Origin: CAKZLS01 sp963771545
GTDB taxonomy: Bacteria > Pseudomonadota > Alphaproteobacteria > Rhodospirillales > Defluviicoccaceae
Direction: 5' to 3'
DNA length: 64,000 nucleotides
Assembly: GCA_963771545.1 (NCBI GenBank)
Contig: CAVYTX010000004.1
Coordinates: forward strand, 248,001-312,000
The number at the start of each line of letters is the position of its first letter. The stretch's first letter is position 1. The position numbers and the translations under genes were made by a program. Under the pieces are notes generated by a model. That model was not told the DNA's origin and searched no databases. It saw only the letters and a list, made by a program, of their open reading frames with translations. Below are positions 59,955-64,000 of this stretch, piece after piece.

Positions 59955-60443
59955 ATGCACGAAACCACCAATTCACGTGAACTCACTCTGATCCGGACTC
60001 TCAACGCCCCGCGCAAAGCGGTCTGGCGCTGCTGGACCGAGCCCGGCCTTCTCAGGCAATGGTTCGCGCCGAAACCGTGGACGACGCCGCGCGCCGAAAT
60101 GGACGTTCGTCCCGGCGGCGCGAGCCTGATCGTCATGCGGAGCCCCGACGGCGAGGACATGCCCATTCCAGGCGTTTATCTCGAGGTCGTCCCGAACGAG
60201 AAGCTCGTGGTCACCGACGCCTACACCACGGCCTGGGAGCCGTCGGAAAAGCCGTTCATGACGATCGTCTTGACTTTCGAGGATGAAGACGAGGGCGGGG
60301 ACGCGGGCGCGGGCAAGACCCGATACACCGCCCGCGTCCTGCACTGGTCGGCCGCCGACCGCGAGGAACACGAAAGGATGGGCTTCCACGAAGGCTGGGG
60401 GCAATGCGCCAACCAATTGGAAGCCCTCGCCCGAAGCCTATGA
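59955..60443 (+). CDS. SRPBCC/AHSA1-type (START-like) protein
   Basis: A 162-residue protein with the Bet v1/AHSA1 fold: LTLIRTLNAPRKAVWRCWTE, PGLLRQWFAPKPWTTPRAEM, VRPGGASLIVMRSPDG and a C-terminal FHEGWGQCANQLEALARSL. These proteins have a hydrophobic ligand cavity and unknown cargo. The ATG at 59955 is chosen because AHSA1 proteins start just before xLxxxRxxNAPRxxVW. It is the fourth gene of the TetR-led unit. Confidence 0.82.
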   Translation: MHETTNSRELTLIRTLNAPRKAVWRCWTEPGLLRQWFAPKPWTTPRAEMDVRPGGASLIVMRSPDGEDMPIPGVYLEVVPNEKLVVTDAYTTAWEPSEKPFMTIVLTFEDEDEGGDAGAGKTRYTARVLHWSAADREEHERMGFHEGWGQCANQLEALARSL

Positions 60444-60475
60444 AAGCGGGAACCACGTGCCAAGGAGACTGAAAA

Positions 60476-60910
60476 ATGACCGCAGACGAAGGCGCATTCC
60501 GCGACCTGCTCGACACTTTCGCCCGCGCTATTTACAACAAGAACGCCGCCGGCGCGATCGCGCTGCTGACGGACGACGCTGTCGGCTTCGATCTCGCCCC
60601 GCCGCTGCGCATGGATTCCGAGGCCATGCATGATCCGGAGGGCCTGGAAGACTGGTTCGGCACCTGGGCCGGACCGATCGCGCTGAAATCCCATGACGTC
60701 AAAATCGCTGTCGATGGCGGACTTGGCCATGCCTACGGCTTGCAACACTTGACCGGAACCAAAATTGATGGCGAGGACGTGGATCTATGGTTTCGCTCGA
60801 CGGTCTGCTTTCGCCGGGAGGGCGGCCGTTGGCGCATCGCGCACATTCATAACTCGGTGCCCTTCGCGATGGACGGCAGCGGCAAGGCGCTCCTCGATTT
60901 GAAGCCATGA
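60476..60910 (+). CDS. Second SnoaL-like/NTF2-fold protein
   Basis: A 144-residue NTF2-fold protein: GAFRDLLDTFARAIYNKNAA, TDDAVGFDLAPPLRMDSEAM, LGHAYGLQHLTGTKIDGEDV and CFRREGGRWRIAHIHNSVPF. It resembles the SnoaL-like protein at 58890, with shared VxFRRxGGxWRxAH near the end, so the two are probably paralogues in one operon. GGAGACTG precedes the ATG. It is the last intact gene of the set. Confidence 0.78.
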   Translation: MTADEGAFRDLLDTFARAIYNKNAAGAIALLTDDAVGFDLAPPLRMDSEAMHDPEGLEDWFGTWAGPIALKSHDVKIAVDGGLGHAYGLQHLTGTKIDGEDVDLWFRSTVCFRREGGRWRIAHIHNSVPFAMDGSGKALLDLKP

Positions 60911-60975
60911 TCCGCCCACTTGGGCCAGGCTCTTATGCGAAAACGCCCGAACCCGAGGATGAAAAGGAGTTAAAC

Positions 60976-61464
60976 ATGTCCTAAGCACAGAGAGTCTCGA
61001 CATGCTTGTGATTCGATACCCAGGCGGAGGAGGCGGCGGAATTCTACGTCTCGCTGTTCGACAAAATTCCCGCATCACGGCCGTGACGCACGACGGCAAA
61101 TCCGGCCCATGCCGGAAGGGTCTGTCCTCACGGTCGAACTCGAACTGGCCGGCCGCGAGTTCATGGCATTGAACGGAGGGCCGCATGTCGCGTTCAACCA
61201 TGCGCATTCCCATGGTGGTCAAATGCGAGACACAGGACGAAATCGACCGCCTGTGGGCCGCGCTTCTGGACGGCGGCGGCGGCGAACAGCAGTGTGGCTG
61301 GCCGAACGACAGATACGGCCTGTCCCGGCAGTTCGTGCCCGCGGCGTTGCATACCATGCTAACGGGAGGCGACGCCGAAGCGGCGGACCGCGCGATGGCG
61401 GCCGTTATGGGCACGGTGAAACTCGACATCGCGCAATTCGAAGCGGCCCATCGGGGCCCATTAA
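60976..61464 (+). pseudogene. VOC-family (PhnB-like) gene, degraded
   Basis: Pieces of one protein occur in successive frames: TCL-stop-FDTQAEEAAEFYVSLFD, then SRITAVTHDGKSGP, then MPEGSVLTVELELAGREFMA with LNGGPHVAFNHAHS, then MVVKCETQDEIDRLWAALLD to DIAQFEAAHRG. The first frame has TAA at codon 3 and TGA where homologues have Trp, and at least three frame changes follow. This is a genuine pseudogene rather than one sequencing slip. It directly precedes a truncated repeat-element copy and ends the TetR-operon array. Confidence 0.8.
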
Positions 61465-61503
61465 GGAGAAATGTGGAGCGAGGGCGTGCCGGAGGGCGAG
61501 GTT

Positions 61504-61598
61504 ATACCAACGGTCGCTGATAATGACCACTTGTGATCGTGTTTCTCGCGTACTCGGCAGGAGGTCCGCGCCGGCGATGGGGACCCATCGACAATCGG
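61504..61598 (+). repeat. Truncated copy of the 264-bp element (left end and half of hairpin A)
   Basis: ATACCAACGGTCGCTGATAA matches the terminal repeat of copy 1. It is followed by the first arm of hairpin A (GTGTTTCTCGCGTACTCGG) and its loop (CCGGCGATGGGGACCCATCG). Similarity ends near 61598; the second arm, hairpin B and the right end are missing. The remaining 61599-61836 shows no gene I can support. Confidence 0.75.
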
Positions 61599-61836
61599 CC
61601 CGCCTGTGTGAAGCCGTTCACAGACAACGGCGCATGCACTTTCTATCATTCACGGTGGATAGGGGCGGGAGCCGCCTGAATTGGACATGGCTTCGGCGGC
61701 CCTCCTGACCCCACTCAACAAAACAGTCCCGCACGGTGGCGCGGTGGGAATGAAAAGCCCCGGACGCGTCGATGGATCGATGCGCGGCGCAAGGAAAGGC
61801 TGTTCCGCCATGACGAAACAGCCGGGAGAGAGGAAA

Positions 61837-62211
61837 ATGGTCAATCGTGGAGGCAACACAGAAAAGCGACCGAATTCGAATGTTCGCGGACGGCGGCTCG
61901 TGTTTTATGGGGCCGTTTGCGCCGTGTTTCTTTCGCCGACGATGGCTCGGGCGGCGGCTCCGTCCACGGTTCCGGAAATAACGCTGGCAATGACCGCGGT
62001 CCCGTCCGGCGACGCGGTGCGGCCGCTGTCGGAAGGCCGGGTGGAATTCGTCCAGCAATGCCAGCAGCGGGTTGGCCCCTTCGTCACGCAGAGCACGGCC
62101 TATCAACGGCTGCAGCAAGCGCAAGGCCAGGGGTATGGCGTCAGTGGCGTGTTCCCCTGTTATGACGGTGGGGGCAGAGGCTACTGCTTCAATGTCTTCT
62201 ATTCTTGCTGA
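61837..62211 (+). CDS. Small secreted protein of unknown function
   Basis: A 124-residue protein. The ATG at 61837 follows GAGAGAGGAAA. A basic n-region (RPNSNVRGRRL) and hydrophobic core (VFYGAVCAVFLSPTMARA) form a likely Sec signal peptide cleaved before AAPSTVPE. The mature part contains VEFVQQCQQRVGPFVTQSTA, a Gln-rich stretch and a cysteine-bearing glycine-rich end (FPCYDGGGRGYCFNVFYSC). Three or four cysteines could form disulfides. No family is recognised. A 13-bp direct repeat surrounds its stop codon. Confidence 0.6.
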   Translation: MVNRGGNTEKRPNSNVRGRRLVFYGAVCAVFLSPTMARAAAPSTVPEITLAMTAVPSGDAVRPLSEGRVEFVQQCQQRVGPFVTQSTAYQRLQQAQGQGYGVSGVFPCYDGGGRGYCFNVFYSC

Positions 62212-62311
62212 TCCTGTCTTGCTGATCCTGGGCGGATACGGACCCCGGGGCCGGGCTTCAGGCCGACTAGGCTCCGCCCCCGTGGCGCTGCCCGGGAAAA
62301 ATGAGGCGCAC

Positions 62312-63259
62312 CTATTCGATCATGCCGATTTTCTTGGCGACCAGATCGTCGAACAGGTAGGCGTTCTGTTTGGTCAGCGCGGTCGTCGGTAAAACCGCCA
62401 CGGCGATCGTGGTCGAACCGTCGGTCGTGGAGGCTTCGCGGAGCACGACCGAATAGCGGATCCTGCCAAACCCGAAGTCCATGGACGTGAAATCGACCAT
62501 CGGCATGTCGAAGTAACTGACGAAAAAGCCCTCTTTCGCCAACCGCCCTTCGATCCGGACATTTTCAGAGTTTGTTTCGGGCGAAATCCGGACGCCATGG
62601 TCGCCCACTTCGTTCAGCTGGAGTTTCAGGTTGCCAAGGCACGGAACCGGTTTTGCGTCCTCGCGCTCCACAAGGGTCATCTCGCAAACCGCGCCGTCTT
62701 CGGTCATTCGAACCTGATCGAGTTGGTCCTTGATCACCCGGCCCGCGGCGTTTCTGAGTTTCGCCCTCGGCGCCATGCCCGCAGTCCCGGACGCGGTTTC
62801 GAAATCGGCCGTGTTCTCATCCATCTTGTTGCCGGCGACCGCCTGGCCGGCCATGATGTTTCCGCTCCGGGCAATCTGATCGTCGAGGTGTTCGAACAAC
62901 GGCTTGATCTGGATGGCGTCGCGAAAATTCAAGCCGATCATCTCGAGAACGGCGATCTTGCTCTCCAGGTCCTCGCCGGTCAGGTACTTGTCGAGCAGTG
63001 ACTTGAACATCTCCGAGCGAAGTTGAACCATGGCAGTTTCGCGGGAATTCACAAGCTCGACCAAGGTGCGGGCCTGGCGGTTCTGCTCCTCGATCTTGCT
63101 GTTCTCCGCATTGATCATACTTTGCTGGCTGTTGAGATAAAATCCGAAAGCCGTGATGATGCCGGTGACCAGGACCCCGATAAAGCCCTTCAGAACGATG
63201 TCGATCTTGTCCCAAAAATCTTTCCCTCGGGGTTCGTCGGGCATGGCGGCGGTCACCAA
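62312..63259 (-). CDS. Membrane-anchored coiled-coil protein of unknown function
   Basis: A 315-residue protein with one membrane helix near residues 24-46 (GFIGVLVTGIITAFGFYL). A predicted coiled coil follows (NAENSKIEEQNRQARTLVEL), then a helical region (SKIAVLEMIGLNFRDAIQIK) and a C-terminal beta-rich domain (RIRYSVVLREASTTDGSTTI). I do not recognise the family. The start (63259 or 63244) overlaps the end of the gene at 63253, so the two are an operon. It may be a stress or envelope-associated protein. Confidence 0.7.
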   Translation of the reverse strand: MVTAAMPDEPRGKDFWDKIDIVLKGFIGVLVTGIITAFGFYLNSQQSMINAENSKIEEQNRQARTLVELVNSRETAMVQLRSEMFKSLLDKYLTGEDLESKIAVLEMIGLNFRDAIQIKPLFEHLDDQIARSGNIMAGQAVAGNKMDENTADFETASGTAGMAPRAKLRNAAGRVIKDQLDQVRMTEDGAVCEMTLVEREDAKPVPCLGNLKLQLNEVGDHGVRISPETNSENVRIEGRLAKEGFFVSYFDMPMVDFTSMDFGFGRIRYSVVLREASTTDGSTTIAVAVLPTTALTKQNAYLFDDLVAKKIGMIE

Positions 63260-63630
63260 CTCAGTTTGAATTGTTGTCCTTGCGAGGGACTGGTCGCGTC
63301 AAAATCCATGCGGCGGCGATTGTCGGTGACGCGCACCTTGTAACGGCCTTGCGGCACATCGACCGCGAACCGGCCGCTATCGTCGGTGACAACAACGACT
63401 CTTCGCGGACCGATGATGTCGATGCGGACGTATGGTTTTGGCTGACCGTCCTTGCCCACGACGGTGCCGTCGAGCGGGTCGGCGGAGCCCGTCGTCGGAA
63501 GCGCCAGCATCGACATCGACAGAGCGAGAGCGAACGCGCCAAATCGAAGCACGCGGGCCACCATTCGAGAGGCGGCCAAACCGGGGAGACCGTCGGCGGT
63601 CAGCGGCGATCGCACCGGAGTGCGTTGCAT
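63253..63630 (-). CDS. Secreted carboxypeptidase-regulatory-like domain protein
   Basis: A 125-residue protein. An N-terminal signal peptide (VLRFGAFALALSMSMLALPT) leads to a beta-sandwich domain: LDGTVVGKDGQPKPYVRIDI, VVVTDDSGRFAVDVPQGRYK and VRVTDNRRR. The G-x-V-x-D-x-x-G-x-P and SGRFxxxxPxGxYxV pattern is the carboxypeptidase regulatory-like (CarboxypepD_reg) fold. The ATG may be 63630 or 63564. It overlaps the gene at 62312 and probably forms an envelope complex with it. Function unknown. Confidence 0.72.
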   Translation of the reverse strand: MQRTPVRSPLTADGLPGLAASRMVARVLRFGAFALALSMSMLALPTTGSADPLDGTVVGKDGQPKPYVRIDIIGPRRVVVVTDDSGRFAVDVPQGRYKVRVTDNRRRMDFDATSPSQGQQFKLSW

Positions 63631-63810
63631 GGTTGAGTCCTCGTCTAAACCGGGATGACCATTGACATAAGTCCCTCTACCGACAACGAATCTGACACTT
63701 TTCAGCCAATTGCGCAATGGACACGCCACAGAGTCGTCGGCCACAACGATCCGCTGGGGGCGAAGGGGACGCGGCCTTTTTTGTCGTCTCCACGCCGGCG
63801 ATCGGTCATC

Positions 63811-64000
63811 ATGGGCGCACAAACAATGAAGACAGCCCGGTTTGAACGACCCATGCCAGCGTCCACCAAGAGACGTCTCCCGCTCGCCCGCGATGTCCTC
63901 GGCCTCGCCGGTTTCGTGGCCGTGTGTCTCGCGGTCGCCGGTTTGGGCGGCGCGATCACGGCCGCCAGCGTCGGCGCCTGGTATCCGGAACTCCACAAGC
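63811..64000 (+). CDS. TspO/MBR-family membrane protein, N-terminal part
   Basis: The frame from 63811 (other ATGs at 63826 and 63853) runs off the window edge and reads RDVLGLAGFVAVCLAVAGLG then GAITAASVGAWYPELHK. The first helix followed by WYxxLxK is the start of TspO/tryptophan-rich sensory proteins, which bind porphyrins and cholesterol-like ligands in the membrane. Only about 60 residues are present, so the assignment rests on this motif. Its relation to the heme genes 15 kb away is only suggestive. Confidence 0.72.
   Translation, partial: MGAQTMKTARFERPMPASTKRRLPLARDVLGLAGFVAVCLAVAGLGGAITAASVGAWYPELHK

Noticed and set aside
1..64000. tRNA, rRNA genes or CRISPR arrays
   Set aside because: No cloverleaf, rRNA signature or regularly spaced direct repeats were seen on either strand by eye. 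A dedicated scan could still find a small RNA.

Overview
The window looks like a chromosomal segment of an alphaproteobacterium, most probably of the Rhodospirillales type. GC content is high. The first 24 kb carry a housekeeping order typical of that group: mutS, glnD, murJ, trpS, nfu, tsaB, rimI, mucR, fur, miaB, phoH, ybeY, corC, lnt, a cro-like regulator, metK, trmB, rimP and nusA, nearly all on the minus strand and many joined by 4-bp ATGA overlaps. No rRNA, tRNA or CRISPR array was seen.

1-23.8 kb is the housekeeping block. glnD is bracketed by two inverted 264-bp copies of a mobile-looking repeat made of terminal inverted repeats enclosing two hairpins. Two degraded copies lie at 57.4 and 61.5 kb. 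metK has an in-frame amber codon and mutS a +1 frameshift. A D-Ala-D-Ala dipeptidase fragment and a frameshifted nitroreductase lie between tsaB and a glucosaminidase gene.

23.9-27.6 kb holds a small membrane protein, a class III CoA-transferase-type protein resembling 2-methylfumaryl-CoA isomerase, a macro-domain protein and pyrophosphatase. A scar follows: the tail of a HigA-like antitoxin, a short palindrome and the tail of an IS5-type transposase.

27.6-53.6 kb is a denitrification supercluster. nirS-E-C-F-D-L-G-H-J-N plus a CbiX-type chelatase encode cytochrome cd1 nitrite reductase and heme d1 synthesis. nirI-nirX diverge from nirS. A second operon encodes an unusual heme-copper enzyme whose subunit I has Gln where oxidases have the cross-linked Tyr (eNOR-like, probably NO reductase) and whose subunit II has a complete CuA site. 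The same operon carries a SCO protein, a cytochrome b-ferredoxin-MvhD fusion, a protein of unknown function and a hemerythrin. Next come hemA, two more hemerythrins, two Crp/Fnr-type regulators, and a DUF1858/DUF2249 protein with a polytopic membrane protein and a fourth hemerythrin-like protein. Four perfect or near-perfect FNR/NNR-type boxes and one weaker one tie these units into one nitrogen-oxide regulon. Nine frame breaks fall within 2.1 kb covering nirF, nirC, nirE and the end of nirS. They are either assembly errors or very recent decay.

53.6-64 kb is an accessory region: a 934-aa Hsp70-like protein, proline iminopeptidase, a GFA-type zinc protein, a TetR-led operon of SnoaL, VOC and SRPBCC proteins with a clear promoter/operator, a dead VOC gene, a small secreted protein, two unknown envelope genes and the start of a TspO gene.
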